NCBI RefSeq assembly: GCF_000003605.2
Contig: NW_003135843.1
Coordinates: forward strand, 1-52,615
Origin: Saccoglossus kowalevskii
Lineage: Eukaryota; Hemichordata; Enteropneusta; Harrimaniidae
Direction of reading: 5' to 3'
DNA length: 52,615 bases
Part shown: positions 22,354-34,892 of the stretch, piece after piece
Layout: each line of letters begins with the position of its first letter
Numbering within the stretch: the first letter of the stretch is position 1
Notes under the pieces: generated by a model
The model's input: the letters and a program-made list of their open reading frames with translations, nothing else
Databases searched by the model: none
Told to the model about the DNA's origin: nothing
Position numbers and translations under genes: made by a program

Positions 22354-25300
22354 GTGTATACAGGGGCTTCGAACGCACAGCTGATGCCATTAAGCGCTGT
22401 CAAAATTTGAACACGTCCAATACAAAGCGATGTACACATCATATGTGATTAGAAGCCGAGATGATTAATGAATTGCAACATGAATACGATTTAGTCGTGT
22501 GTTTGCTTGGATTTGTGTTTACATACAAGTACAGTAATTTATCATCTCCATGTTACGCACACTATGATTGGTTCAGATCACAGAACATTGGATAACATGA
22601 ATTTCTTTGTCAATATCACGAAATTGAATGATATGCAGAAGTATTGCCATTCTACCAACGTAGCTTTCAGATATGTTGAATACATTATATGATTTTGTTT
22701 AATTACTCTGACACTAAGGTGCAAATGCTTGGAAAGTTGTAGTTTGTTGCTGCCAATTGGAATATAATGTTACTGTCCGATTTATGGTCGCGGCATTGTC
22801 GAATATTGTTGTGTTTATTATTCTCAGTTTAGCGAAGAAATAACACGATATAATACTAATTACTCATATTAAATAAAATAAAATATTACATATTATAAAC
22901 ATTGGTGTGTTTATTATGTGTAAAAGGTATATTTGTGCAAGAATATCATTCTCTACTTTTACCTCATACATATTCATTACCTATGACATCACACATAATT
23001 TTATCTAATAAACGAAAAAGACGAGATATTACGAATTGAATGCCATTCTACGTTTCGATGTCGGCACAACATACAAATTTCTGTCAAACCGTTTTCTGAA
23101 ATCACACTACCAAAATGTTGACTGTGTAAAATTGTTAGCAAATTGTTTCATTGATCATTTTTGCTTATAATTCAGTGAAAACTAAAATAGATAAAAGTGT
23201 TTAATAATCCTGGAATATAATATTCATAATACTTCTGATTGCTATTTTGTCAATTCCAGAGATTGCATATTGTTGAATATGACTTAATGCAATTATCTGC
23301 GAATCAAAACGGCTACTTCACACCATAATTTTTTTTGTTACAGTCGTGGTCTACACTTCGATATTTGAATTATTCCTATCGCATACCAAGAAAATAAAAG
23401 GGATTAACAGAAACGGATATGTGGAGGCAGAGGTCGGTATATCAAAGAAAAAATTATTTGGAGAAATCAACAAATATTTTTCCCGTCGATATATTTTGAA
23501 GAAAATATTGAATCACGTCATTTAGAAATATATAATGATGCATATGTTGATAACACGCACATATTCCACTCAACCTAGTGAACTTTCTTTAGCCTATATG
23601 TCCACAGCTGTGTGATGTGTAAATACTTCGCCGGGATGGTTAGCAAAATGTATTCATATAAAGAACACACAGTTAGAACGCTGTACTAAAATGCGTCAAT
23701 CACAATTCATATTTTACGAATGGCGGTTTTAGTTTTACAATTAAATATGATTGTTCTTTAATTTAATTTAATTTAATTTAGAGTTTATTCATGGCAAAGT
23801 CGTCATTTAAGATGCTGTTTGCTAGTAAATAACATTGTATCTTTGGTATGTATTATCATGGATTGACTTTTTTCAATGTGTTGGTCGATTCACCACCTAG
23901 TGTTCCACTGTAATTAGACAAAACGGACAAATACCTGGGCAAGGCACACTCTTTAGTATTTCCTTGTTAACAGGGTGATTTTGTTGGCTAGAACGTCTTA
24001 TTCTAATATTGACTCGCAATATTAATTAGACTACCCAGACACCCAAGACGCGCTTTTTTGATTAGAATGAAATCATGTCCTCCTTGATGGGGCGACAGTA
24101 ATTTATCATATATAAGGTGTGTTCCTGTTCAGCGTGCGCTATAAACTCAGCCATCCCTTGTACTCATATAAGTAACTCATTACTAACTATCTAACTGACT
24201 GACATTCTATCACTGTCGAAAATGTTGCAGGTGATAGGAAAATTTGAGAATTTTGAATATTAGTATAAGTTATCCATGGTATAATATTTTTTCCACGAAC
24301 ATGTTCCAAAACGGCCGCTTTTTAGTTCAAGCATGATGGTGGTGCAGATTTTCGCTGTTCGCGGTATTCTATATATCCATGTTTCCTGATATTCAAATAT
24401 TCGAATTAATATAATTCCTAACAATTCTTTTATCGACATGTAATATGTACAACCACCAACACATTCAGGTGCCTGTATATTTCGAAATTGACAGTTCTGA
24501 CGTAAAATTTCAATCTGCATTGACCAATAAGATTACTGGGTTTATTATTACACAGCTGTATTGTATTGCAATGAAGGTTTGATTTTCTGTAAGCAAGTCA
24601 TATTTGTTTTTGGGAAACGGAATAATTCAGGTCTTAAATTCAATTGATTTCTATATTCAACGCCATAGATGGTCAACATGACTTGTTGTAGATCAGACAC
24701 GTCAACTTTAGTGAGTAAGGATTGTGAACTCTGACATGTCAGCTGTCAATCAAAGCCATTGTGTTCACACTGATGTTGACTAGAAACCACTCTCCGATTT
24801 ATTATGTGGGACTGTCTATCATTTCCAGAAATGTCACGTAGACAAAATATATATTATACGTACACAATAAAAATGTTGTTAAGTTGGATGAGAAACTGTT
24901 AATTCAAATGCGTCCAGAAATTCACAGAAGCCGGATCTTTTAGGAAAGCATGTTAAATCTTTCAGTGTGCAATAAATTACATTGGTTATGTGGGCGGCAG
25001 ACATTTGCAGCCCCATTCGAACCTAAATGCGTCTGCTCAAATGAAACCATTACATGTCACAGCAAATACATCATTTTGGGAATATTCATTTATGAGGAAA
25101 AACATGGCAATTCCAATGACGAACTCAGACGACACTATCACGTGATTTGTAAACTTGGGAAATGTATATTGCACATGCAACATTTCTAAAAGTTTTTACA
25201 GATTTTCAAGACATACGCCTGCATTGTATATTCCCTCACTCATGTCAAAACAAAGCTATTGCAATGTACTATTGGTATGGATTACCTCCGCTCGGTATTG

Positions 25301-25429
25301 GCTAATATAAATGTTTCAGTCCTTTGATCGAAGAGCCATTATTCTAAGAATTGTTCTTAAAGCTCCGAATGCAAAGGAAAAAGCAATTCTCATTTGTGGG
25401 TGATGTGGCTTGTACCAGCATATCTAATA
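22354..25429. other. AT-rich intergenic stretch
   Basis: I see nothing coding. The only notable item is the (ATTTA)n run at 23759. Confidence 0.6.
23759..23781 (+). repeat. (ATTTA)n microsatellite
   Basis: Four to five pentanucleotide units; such tails can mark LINE 3' ends, but no LINE coding is seen beside it. Confidence 0.8.
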
Positions 25430-26110
25430 ATAACGAGAGATATGACTACTCAAATATTTGATTTACGAGGGCATTCCTCGATATTACATTTATGTTATTT
25501 TTGATGTATTTGACTTTAAACCAACGGCTAGTAAACATGTACCTTCAGATGCACACTGTATCATCTGAGATTTTATGTAGCTTTCCTTAGTTCTGGCTCG
25601 GATATATCGACATACATGTACAAGGAATTGTATCGATCAATTTGTATTTAAATGTACATCACGTATTTTATTGAAAAGTGAACGTTAAAATACTCTCTGT
25701 TGACATGAATAAATTCCATTTACTATATTTTGCAATGGTGTTATTGACGACAAGCTTGTAAACGACTTGTCAATACGCCTATCAACGACTTGTCTAAAGG
25801 CTTGCCACAATGCTTACAATTGTATACATGTGCCGTATTCAGTGGTGCAGTCATTTTGTAAAAAATCAACTTATTGTACTCAGACGTGGCTTTGCAATCA
25901 AGTTACCTTCCGCGTATTTATTGTTTTCTGTCTGTTATTTTTTTTCTATTAAAAATGTCACATTTCAGTTTCGTAGTTAATATAGAAATCACGTTTCCAA
26001 TTATAAGTACTATTTACTTTTTTGATTTACGATAAAAGTGAAGAAAATTACAATGCATGGAATAGATGTGACATTTTGTCACCATTAATGTTTATGGTGA
26101 TTGCACAATA
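25430..26110. repeat. Ancient duplicated non-coding block, copy 1
   Basis: It aligns in order with about 30060-30620. Shared stretches include TTAAACCAA-x-x-GCTAGTA, TGTACA-x-x-x-AATTGTATCGATCA then AAATGTACATCA, TACTC-GACRTGG, a T-rich CTGTC stretch, and GATTTA followed by ATTACAAT and GTGACA. There are many small insertions and deletions, so the event is old. No coding frame is conserved. Confidence 0.55.
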
Positions 26111-26238
26111 CAAGGAATGATTGTGTCGTGTTTAATATGATGCCTGCATTTTGGAAAACAAATTCAAGTAAAATAGATTGCAGCATGTACGATAGACGCA
26201 AGACTGTACACTATTCTACAGTTGTTCGTTGAAATGGG

Positions 26239-26262
26239 AATAAATAAATAAATAAATAAATG
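26239..26262 (+). repeat. (AATA)n microsatellite
   Basis: Six tandem AATA units, with a shorter run about 15 nt further on. Confidence 0.85.
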
Positions 26263-26637
26263 TAAGTCAGGTAGAAATAAATAAATGAGTGAAGACATCT
26301 GATTGGCGACTATTTATGTCAACAAAATTGTATTTTGTGATTTGATCCAAAATAGTCATCTGGTTTTATTTTCTTTTATCCTCGAATCCTTGAGTATTTC
26401 TCACTATTATTTTGCAAATATATCGTTTTTGTTTCAATTTGTTACACACATGAATATCTGCGATAGATATCAATATCTATGTCGGTTTCTCCCTTGATAT
26501 CAGAATGTACTGCAATCGCAACCAGTTATGTATGTGGCCTGAACATGTTTTATATAGATGAAAACTATTTTTCTATCCATTATTTATTGGGTTATTGGCC
26601 ATGTCAGAACATTTGTCGAATAATTTCAGATAAATGC

Positions 26638-26700
26638 TGCTCAGTTTAGCGCGTTGGCCTTTTCTGATGTTCACAAAGGAATCAGGAAATTCGAGATTTG
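26638..26700 (+). repeat. Possible tRNA-derived SINE relic
   Basis: GCTCAGTTTAGCGCGTTGG is very like a tRNA A-box region, and AATTCGAGATTTG about 40 nt later is a worn B box. Short and isolated. Confidence 0.3.
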
Positions 26701-27971
26701 AAGTTACGAGACTGAGTTACTTGAGTAGTATATTGTTTCGGCTATTGATCAGGTGAGCGCTGCAGTTTTTTTGTTCCCTTTTTCATTCTGAAGAATTAGG
26801 TGTTATGTTGGAGAGTAGAATATCAAGATATAAAAAAATATAAAATTTGGAGAATGTCATTTAGCACAAAAAAATATGTAACAAATTGTATGATTTTACA
26901 AATGTCGCTATTCGGACACGATCGACAGAGTTCCTTAGCAAATTCACATGCTCAATGTGCTAACTATGTAATGAATATGTAGTGTAAATACTCACTATGC
27001 AGCATGTATATTTCCTACACGCTTATGAGTAAAGATTTACGAGGTAATTATTACTTGCATGCTGAATGTAGCATGTTACTATTAACAGCATCTGAAAGCT
27101 TATATATAGCAGACGAATACTGTAATAGAAATGCGGCATCAATGTGTTTCTAAGGAATTAACCGACGGCTAATTTCGCTATTGTGATTTTTGACTATTCT
27201 AATTATTGAAAACGCAGTTTTTAAACTTTCAGTCACGAAAATGGCCAGTGAATTAGCAAAGACGCTCGTAACGATGTAGGCTAGACGATGCTTGTTCTTT
27301 ATTTGCGTTCGTTTTCTAGCTTGGAGCAATTAACAACAGACATGCTACTGACAATCCGTGGAACGTAGCATAGCTGTAGCCCATGTTACAGTATAACTGT
27401 GTGAATATATGGGCTGCAGTGCTCTATAATGCATATTGTTTAATAGTATGTGTAACGTGTAGAGATGCAGAGCATGTCGGCAGATAAATTTCAGTGATAA
27501 ATAAATATGATAAACAGTATGAAATAATAAATCTCAACAATCAAATCTAGAATGTAACAGATGGATGTCTCGAGTAAGCAATATTTGCATATGTACTGAA
27601 TCTATTGTTAATGTAATAACTTTGAAGTTGAACCATGTAAACTGATATGCTTTTATGCGATAAATATGTTCATATTCAACACGCTTGGCAAAAAAACATA
27701 TTCGGTACATTGCCACACCGCAAATGTTTTCCTGGTCGTGCCTATAGGCCATAGCCATGCACGGTACACGCTGTTTCGCTACCATACCCCTCGTCATGTT
27801 AACGCTTATGTCATTTTATTATTTCCTAACATGTCTATATTCTCTACATTTGCATAAATTTCTTCAGGCATCCTAGTTTTCTATGAGTTTACTTAGATGA
27901 TAGTGATATCCAGTCCAGATGTGACGAATTATAGTTGATAGTCATCTTATATTACTGTTTACTCAATACGG

Positions 27972-27991
27972 TTTGTGTGTGTGTGTGTGTT
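27972..27991 (+). repeat. (GT)n microsatellite
   Basis: About nine GT units. Confidence 0.85.
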
Positions 27992-28439
27992 TCGTATTTT
28001 GATCAAACATCACTCTCAAAAAACACTGCACTGACAATGTGATTGATAAAATACTAAACAATATATAGTATTAAAATCCTTCTCAGATAAAATTGTAATG
28101 TATAAGTTGTTTTTGTATTCAAAACTTTATATCGTCCAAATTGGTACACTGATGTGCGAAGGTATCCGCGAATTTTGTTAGTCGGGGAAAAAGGTGGTAA
28201 AGGAATATTTTTAGACGATAAAACAAAAAAAAATACAGTCCTCCTCCTAAACGTGTTTTATAAATACCGGAGAACAATAACGCGTAACGAGAATATCGTG
28301 TATTTCAGTAGCGCTATTTCACGTCAAATGGTGTTCGTGTGGTAATTGTATAGATATTCTGAACAAGTGTGACGTCATCACCAGACTCGCTTATCAGTAG
28401 GCAGATACAGTTTAACACACTAGCATTAACTAGTCCAAC

Positions 28440-28850
28440 ATGATGTCACATAGAGCTGATTGATACGAGTGACGTCACTCGCTAGTATGTCCACCAAACG
28501 TAGGTGAATATATATGATAAAGCCCATGACTCCCACGAGTATCAACGAGCTCTACGAATAAATTATATCAGGTTTTATAAAAGAATATCTCCGAGTGTCA
28601 AAACGACAGAAAAATGCGCTATATATGGGTCATATGCAAATTTATGCTAATTTGGCGTGACGTCTAAGGCTCCGACTGTTTCGAGGTCCCGTCTTTCAGT
28701 CGTCATTATTATGAGTTATTGTCTTTGTTGATGCGAATAATTACTTTTACTTAGTTTTTCATACCACAAGTGACAAAACGATGTCATCGCAGATTTTTCA
28801 GACTGACTTTTAGCATGTGTATTTAGTGAATAAAAGTGACTGCTGTAAAT
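28440..28850 (+). promoter_or_regulatory. Duplicated module, copy B: CRE, tandem octamers, CRE half-site
   Basis: Counterpart of 4261-4700, 5.0 kb upstream of receptor B. It contains TGACGTCA at 28470 (and another just outside at 28370), ATGCAAAT at 28634, ATGCTAAT at 28644 and TGACGTC at 28658. The spacings of 10 and 14 bases are identical to the other copy although the surroundings have drifted with insertions and deletions. That pattern fits constraint on the motif cluster. Confidence 0.5.
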
Positions 28851-30059
28851 GATATGCATATGGTCATGTGATACTACTATGTATCATGTTTGTAGTCGTT
28901 TGTCTCCGTGACTTACTCGTTTCAGCAAATTTTGGTTAAAAAGATGACTGTAAACAGACAACTGCAGTTGACGCAGCATCTGGTATCTAAAAGATTACTA
29001 AACGTCGGTATGTCAAGTTTTCGGAAAGGGCGTACTTCAATAAACATTGCTCTACCAAATGCTCCCAGGGTAAGGTAGTGAGGCAATTACCGAATAAGCG
29101 TACCTTACATAGATGGCAGAGATGATGTAGCGAAAAACGCCGTTATCTACAATATCTAGGTTTAGTAGCTCATGATTTATCGTATTTATTTATTCATTAC
29201 AATTTAACATTATGCGCCGCCATATAGTATTAATAGGTGCATTTGTTTACAAGGTATTGCAAGAAATAAACAACAGTTGGGACATTATTACACAGTGTGT
29301 ACTAAAGGACTGGTCATTTCGAAACGTACACCTCCATGCTTTGTCCCGTGTTTTGTATGTAGGGGATTTAACTATTGAGTTTTGCTACTGCCTGGATTGA
29401 TACGAAATTCTGGCGGCATTCACGTATAACTACTGACGTCAACGTCAATATCAAGGGACTGTATAAATAAACGATTTTCAAACGTCGATTTTTAGGATCT
29501 TTATGTTAAATATTTTAAATACTTCTTAATGCAATAAATAATAACAATTTTAGTTGTTGAGTGACACTTTACTCGTAACAGCATATTTGTAATTCTAAAG
29601 ATATTGAGAGATGCTATATTATAGATGTTTTTAATCTATTTATTAGTGATTCAATCATTTGTTTTGCATATGATATATAATAATTGACGGCTTCATTAGC
29701 TGACGTATATTCGATTCGTTGACGTACTGAACATTTATAATTACAAACTGCAGTCATGTAATTAGCACCGTAAAATTGACATCATAGAAATAATGAAATA
29801 AGTATGCGATATATGTAATTAATTAACTTTAGCCTTAAGATGAATCTTCGCCTACATGTATACGTGTTATTAAACAGATAATTATTTCGAGCGCAGAAAC
29901 AACTATTAGGTCACAGACAGGCCGATGAAGATGAACTCACTCATACGTCAATATATTTTAGATTGTTCGTTATTACGTACGCGAACCCGCATTGTAGCTT
30001 AAACATCAAGCGTATACAACATTAATTTACCCCACCTGTTGTAGTGTCGATGCGAGAAA
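28851..30059. other. AT-rich intergenic stretch
   Basis: No supported feature between the octamer/CRE module and the duplicated block, apart from a weak CTCF-like AGATGGCAG at about 29114. Confidence 0.6.
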
Positions 30060-30620
30060 CACCCCCCCCCCCCATCATTCTAACATTAGATATACAAAGA
30101 CATTCCCGATATATACTGATATATTCGTTTTACGATTCGGTTTAAACCAAGAGCTAGTACATATGGACGACGCTGTTTTTTATAACTACCGCGTAATTGT
30201 GCCTTGGGTATAATAACCCTTGTGACACAAAACAAATTCACCGGTGATATGCATGTACAAAAAATTGTATCGATCAGTGTATAAATGTACATCATGTATT
30301 ATATCGAAAAATGAAAGCACGAATAAATTATATTCACAGTAGTTTGCTTTGATACATTTCTTAGTACAACTCTATTATATTTTATACTCGGACATGGTCT
30401 TATACTCCCTCAAACTTCACAGTCTGTCGTTTTTTCCCTCTTTGATATTATGTATATAAAATTTCAATTATTATATTGCTCACGGTTACGATTTATACAC
30501 ATTATTTTGATTTATAACACCGACAAAAAAAATCATTTACAAATTTAATTACAATACATCGGAAATCGTGACACTTAACCATCATTTCCGTGTTATGATA
30601 AATATTCAACCAGTTTTATT
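30060..30620. repeat. Ancient duplicated non-coding block, copy 2
   Basis: Counterpart of 25430-26110, 4.6 kb to the right and in the same orientation. The best-kept part is around 30254-30300. It starts next to a run of 12 C (30062-30073). Confidence 0.55.
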
Positions 30621-32561
30621 ATGACTACTTTCGAAGAACAAATCTATTTTTTTAATTGAAATACGTATACGCAATTTGTTATCATTGTAATAGACATGAT
30701 CTCGTTGAGATGAATACGTAATACATTTCAAGAGAAAAATATCGAATGTGGCATCTGTAAAATGTGTTCAACTGAAATCGGAGATAATGTAAAGGCAAAT
30801 CACGTTCTTCCACCGACAGCCAGAAAATGCGTGTCATTATGTAAGTACTCAGTTGCCATGGTAGTGACTATGCAAACAAATTATAATTTTCAAACAAGAT
30901 AGCAGCCACACACCTCGTCATATTTTTTTGCAAACAGAAAAGGTACTCGTTATAAAAAAATAGTTTGTTTAGTGTTTAAGGAAGTGGGAGTCACATTTAA
31001 ATGTCATGAACAAATGTGCTCTGTACATGTAGTACCAAAACAAACATACTGCATTGATTCAAAGACGTTGAATAATTGTATATTTTCATGAGTATTTATC
31101 AAATTCATGTCGCGGGTTCGCATGTTCTTCAGTACCGCCCTCTATGTGCAACGCTGATTTTGCCCTAGTTTCGCATTCGTTGGTAAATCATTGTATTGCG
31201 AAAATTTCGTTTTATTTTATTAAACGTATTTTCAAAAAAAAATATTTTGAAAATAAATATAATGCACAAAGTGTGATGTAGTAAGGTGTATTCACTATAA
31301 CAACATGTTCTAAATGACAAAATTTTTAAACAGCACTTTCTTTAAGAAATTATATCCCCAAAGTTTTTTGCCGCAAATCTTTTTACTATGTCTGGTTTCA
31401 CATGAATAATTTCTAATAAGTTTTATTAGGTCGAACATTATAATTTCAACTTCGTCTTGAAAACTCAAGTTAGTTTGATACGATTTAAGTTAGTTTGACA
31501 CGATTTAAGTTAGTTTGACACGTAGTTCAAAGCAACATCCTCACTATAATGTGTTAACTGTGCGATAATATCTCGCGCTATTTTACCATATATGTAGATA
31601 TTTGGTAGAAAACAAAGGGGGATAAGTAAAACCGGGACACGATCTTCTACCCTGACAGCGCTGCGAAGTCATGTACAATTTCACGGGTCATTAATACCAC
31701 TAAAATTGTTACCGAACGGTGTTTTCAGTAAGCGGAATGGTCAGGAATACAAAATAGCAAAAATTGATATTCGTCAAATAATAAACATAAATAGATAGGT
31801 ATTTAGTAAACCTTTTATTTAAAGAGAAAGTACGGGAAAACAACATTGTGCTTGAATATAAATGTATATTTTTTTTATATTACATTTCATACTCGTCGAT
31901 CCAGTTTGCTGTACCTGTTCTCGGTGCACGTACTCCGTGTCATTGTCGTAATGATTAGCAGATTACCGCGGTGTAACTGAATTCTCTGTCACCTCAGCTC
32001 TTTTAAAAAATACCAGTAACCTAGGGATGCTAGGTACATTTTGGTATCGTTTTCCTGAACATCAAACCAGAATATTTATAATTTACTGCGCTGTATCAGA
32101 AAGCTTTTGAGTCAAATTTATTTTAATCTGACTAACAATCTATATTACGGGTATCACGTGATTTTTATGTGAACACTGAAGATATATTTTCCTCAAAACT
32201 GAAATCAACTTTTAAAGACATCTGCGTCTAGTGGAGTAATATAATGAGTGATAAAAAATTGATCCTCTAAAACATATTTGTTTTGATAGTTTCAAATATT
32301 TTATGTCAAAGCTATATAATACAAACGACTGACAAGAGAGACGCAATCCTTGGAAGGGAAGATGCATGTAATTAGTTACAGTTCCAAAGTTGGAGCCAAT
32401 CAAGTGAGCTGTTCTATGGACAAATCGCACATTGGGACATAATTAGACCATTATCTAATTAATATAATTGCTACCTGGTTGACAATTCTGTGACTAGTTG
32501 ATTCGTAAACTCATTAAAATTGTGTACGTATTGCTCTGAGAAAATACACTCTCCAAATTCT
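30621..32561. other. Distal upstream region of receptor B
   Basis: The 20-bp minisatellite at 31467, an X-box-like site at 30852-30865 and ATAGAGGGCGG on the minus strand at 31135-31145. No gene seen. Confidence 0.6.
31467..31522 (+). repeat. Minisatellite, 20-bp unit, nearly three copies
   Basis: AAGTTAGTTTGACACGATTT is repeated almost three times with a single T/C difference in the first unit. Confidence 0.9.
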
Positions 32562-32583
32562 CTGGTTAACCAGGAAGTATAAA
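32562..32583 (+). promoter_or_regulatory. Candidate core promoter of receptor B: 12-bp palindrome plus TATAAA
   Basis: A perfect 12-bp palindrome, CTGGTTAACCAG (32562-32573), is followed after 4 bases by a canonical TATAAA (32578-32583). Transcription would begin near 32610. A CTCF-core-like ATAGAGGGCGC (32592-32602) sits between the TATA box and that point, and a strong splice donor follows at 32770. Together they make a coherent promoter and first-exon model about 1 kb before the receptor B ATG. Inferred from sequence only. Confidence 0.4.
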
Positions 32584-32609
32584 CGCACAGTATAGAGGGC
32601 GCACTATAT

Positions 32610-32775
32610 CACACACGACATTATCTCGTCCGCAAACTCGATTTGTGAGTGTATTGGAGGTGGTTCTACAGAATGTATTCATACTTATTTATAACTGACT
32701 GACAACATATTACTGGTGAGGTTAATTGCGACCATGTGTTTCCACTGAGCACTGGAATACGACACGACCGTAAGT
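32610..32775 (+). other. Candidate non-coding first exon of receptor B, ending in a GTAAGT donor
   Basis: The sequence from about 32610 runs to a consensus 5' splice site GTAAGT at 32770-32775. An acceptor for joining to the receptor B coding exon could be the AG at 33486-33487, after a weak pyrimidine tract, but I cannot choose it firmly. If correct, receptor B has a spliced 5'UTR and an intronless coding region, as in many peptide GPCR genes. Confidence 0.35.
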
Positions 32776-33634
32776 AAACTCATGTATTTTTTTCTTCTAT
32801 CGAAGATAATGTTGTTTTATAGTTATCTATTTTTTTATGAATGCATAATGATGATGCATTTTACCTCCACACAGTCATAATAAAGACGTTCACACGCTTT
32901 TCGATGAAAACTGACGTGAACGAATTACATGAGTAGTCATTTTACTGTCAAGTAACTCTCTGCTGATGACACTGGCGATCCGTCGTTGCTACTAACAACC
33001 AATGTGATTCCTGATACATACATAATTAACATCAATGTATTATGTAATAGATAGATGTGGCGGGTGAATGATGGTGAAGAAAAGGAAACAAAGCTGGGAA
33101 ATGACGATGATGATCCTCCACATTGTTATCAACTATTCACAAAGCTATTCGACGAAATAATGGGACACGAATCATAATTAATTCATTACTGGTTAAGTGA
33201 ACAGCGTCGGCGTATTGCAGTCCAATTGCAATGAGATGCGATCAACTTTGCCGTCCTGAATTCTGCTAAACTCTCCGAATTTGGGAAAACGTCTCCAAGA
33301 AGAATTACGTGCTAACGTGCAGGAGTGTGATATGCGGATGATATGCACGTTTTCGTAAGCTGTAAACGTCGCTGTCAGACATTAAGAACCCGTCTCTACC
33401 ATCTGTTAATATGATTGTGTGTTCCTAATATATTACAAGACTATCATGAAATGTGCTTGATTTCCGTTCCTGAAACACATTCGCAGAATTGTTGAGTTTA
33501 GTGTCAGTGGGTACTTAGGTAGGTGTATCTCTTTAACTGGTGGTGTGTCGTGAGAAACTACCTATGGGCTGTGTCATGGCTTGACAAGGAAGTATTCCTC
33601 GTGTTGCGCATTGGCATATTTCACCTGATCAATC

Positions 33635-34675
33635 ATGGCTCAGGTGCATCCCGTGAACTATTCATTGAACGCCTCAGCTGATATAGAACAATTCAATATC
33701 TCGTCATTATCTACAACCGACTTTGACATGGAATCTTTTCGGGTGGTGATCACCACGTTGTTTATACTAGTCTGCGTGTGCGGTCTTCTGGGCAACGGTT
33801 TAGTCATCGTAATCCTACTCCGTTTCAGCGACATGCGAACTGTTCCCAATGTATTCATCTTAAACTTGGCGTCCAGTGATTTTCTTTTCATGCTAGGGAT
33901 TCCGTTTCTTCTGCAGTACAACATGCAAGGGCAATGGATATTCGGAAACGGCATGTGTAAAATAGTACAGTGTATTGATTACATCAACATGTTTACTGGA
34001 ATATTCACCTTAACAGTGATGAGTTGTGATCGATATTTAGCGCTTGTTTACCCGTTAAGATCAATGTCACTACGGACAGTTAAGCACGCTCGCATAACCT
34101 GTATCATATTGTGGATTATTTCTATTCCATTAACCTTACCGTTGTGGTTGTACTCCACCGTCTCACATATCACTGATGAGTTTAATCAACCTAAGACGGA
34201 GTGCGAGACAAATTGGCCAAACGACTACATTAACCATGTGTTTTTTATATTCGCATTTGTCGTCGGATTTGCCCTGCCTATTTTATTAATATCTCTTTGT
34301 CACGTGGGTATTTTACGCCACGTTGTATGCATGAAGAACAAAGCTGATCTGGGACGACACTTTCCACAGTTTTCTATGAAAATAACGATGATCATACTCC
34401 TTGCATTGCTCGCATTCGCCGTGTGTTGGTTGCCATACTGGGTACTCATACTACTCAGGGCGATTGGAAACCAGAAAGTTACCCTGGAGTACTATGTGGT
34501 TTTCAACATTTCCTTATGTCTGAGTTATTTCAATAGCTGTCTCAACCCTTTGATATACACCTGCGTTGGTAGAGATTTTCAGGAAAAGATGTCACGTTTT
34601 TTTCACTGTTCCAGAGGCGCCGATATTAACTCTAGGATGACGACCACAGGAGACATGCGAATTACCAAGTTGTAA
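33635..34675 (+). CDS. Receptor B: somatostatin/allatostatin-C receptor-like class A GPCR, single exon, paralogue of A
   Basis: A 346-aa seven-helix receptor, the tandem paralogue of receptor A. The start ATG has a good context (A at -3, G at +4). Seen: N-terminal sequons at N8, N12 and N21; D82 (2.50); C108/C190 disulfide pair; D115 (3.32); DRY at 132-134; Cys then Trp-Pro in ECL2; CWLPYW at 264-269; NPLIY at 304-308; C-terminal -TKL, again a class I PDZ ligand. Residues 60-177 (end of TM1 through TM4) are identical to receptor A, while the N-terminus, ECL2, TM5-TM7 and tail have diverged; ECL2 lacks the sequon seen in A. Inference: the two may share G-protein coupling and part of the pocket but differ in ligand preference or regulation. 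A TATA box and splice donor about 1 kb upstream suggest a spliced 5'UTR, and an AATAAA follows the stop by about 210 nt. Confidence 0.95.
   Translation: MAQVHPVNYSLNASADIEQFNISSLSTTDFDMESFRVVITTLFILVCVCGLLGNGLVIVILLRFSDMRTVPNVFILNLASSDFLFMLGIPFLLQYNMQGQWIFGNGMCKIVQCIDYINMFTGIFTLTVMSCDRYLALVYPLRSMSLRTVKHARITCIILWIISIPLTLPLWLYSTVSHITDEFNQPKTECETNWPNDYINHVFFIFAFVVGFALPILLISLCHVGILRHVVCMKNKADLGRHFPQFSMKITMIILLALLAFAVCWLPYWVLILLRAIGNQKVTLEYYVVFNISLCLSYFNSCLNPLIYTCVGRDFQEKMSRFFHCSRGADINSRMTTTGDMRITKL
33818..34161 (+). repeat. Gene-conversion tract, receptor B copy
   Basis: Partner of 18667-19010. The perfect 200-bp core here is 33932-34131. It encodes the end of TM1, ICL1, TM2, ECL1, TM3 with DRY, ICL2 and TM4. 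The direction of transfer cannot be told from two copies. Confidence 0.9.
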
Positions 34676-34886
34676 ACAAAACGTCATTTATAATCGATAG
34701 TATTCCTATTTCCCAAAAACAACATCTGTACTTGAAGAGGACTTTTTTTTGCACCTATTTCGAACATTTTATCTTGTGAGCCCTTGAATCATTGTATTAG
34801 AGAGTGGTGATCGTATTTGCTGATGTTGACATTGTTTCGGGTGTGGGTCATGTTTTTGTTATTGATTATGCGAAATTGAAACGTAA

Positions 34887-34892
34887 AATAAA
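34887..34892 (+). terminator. Poly(A) signal AATAAA for receptor B
   Basis: A canonical AATAAA lies about 210 nt after the receptor B stop codon on the same strand, the first such hexamer I see downstream. Confidence 0.5.

Larger units (their letters stand above)
26111..28439. other. AT-rich intergenic stretch
   Basis: Microsatellites at 26239 and 27972, a possible SINE relic at 26638 and a CRE at 28370-28377. No supported gene. Confidence 0.6.

Noticed and set aside
31467-31522. Three regularly spaced 20-bp repeats as a CRISPR-like array
   Set aside because: The units are directly adjacent with no spacers, and the genome is eukaryotic; it is a minisatellite.
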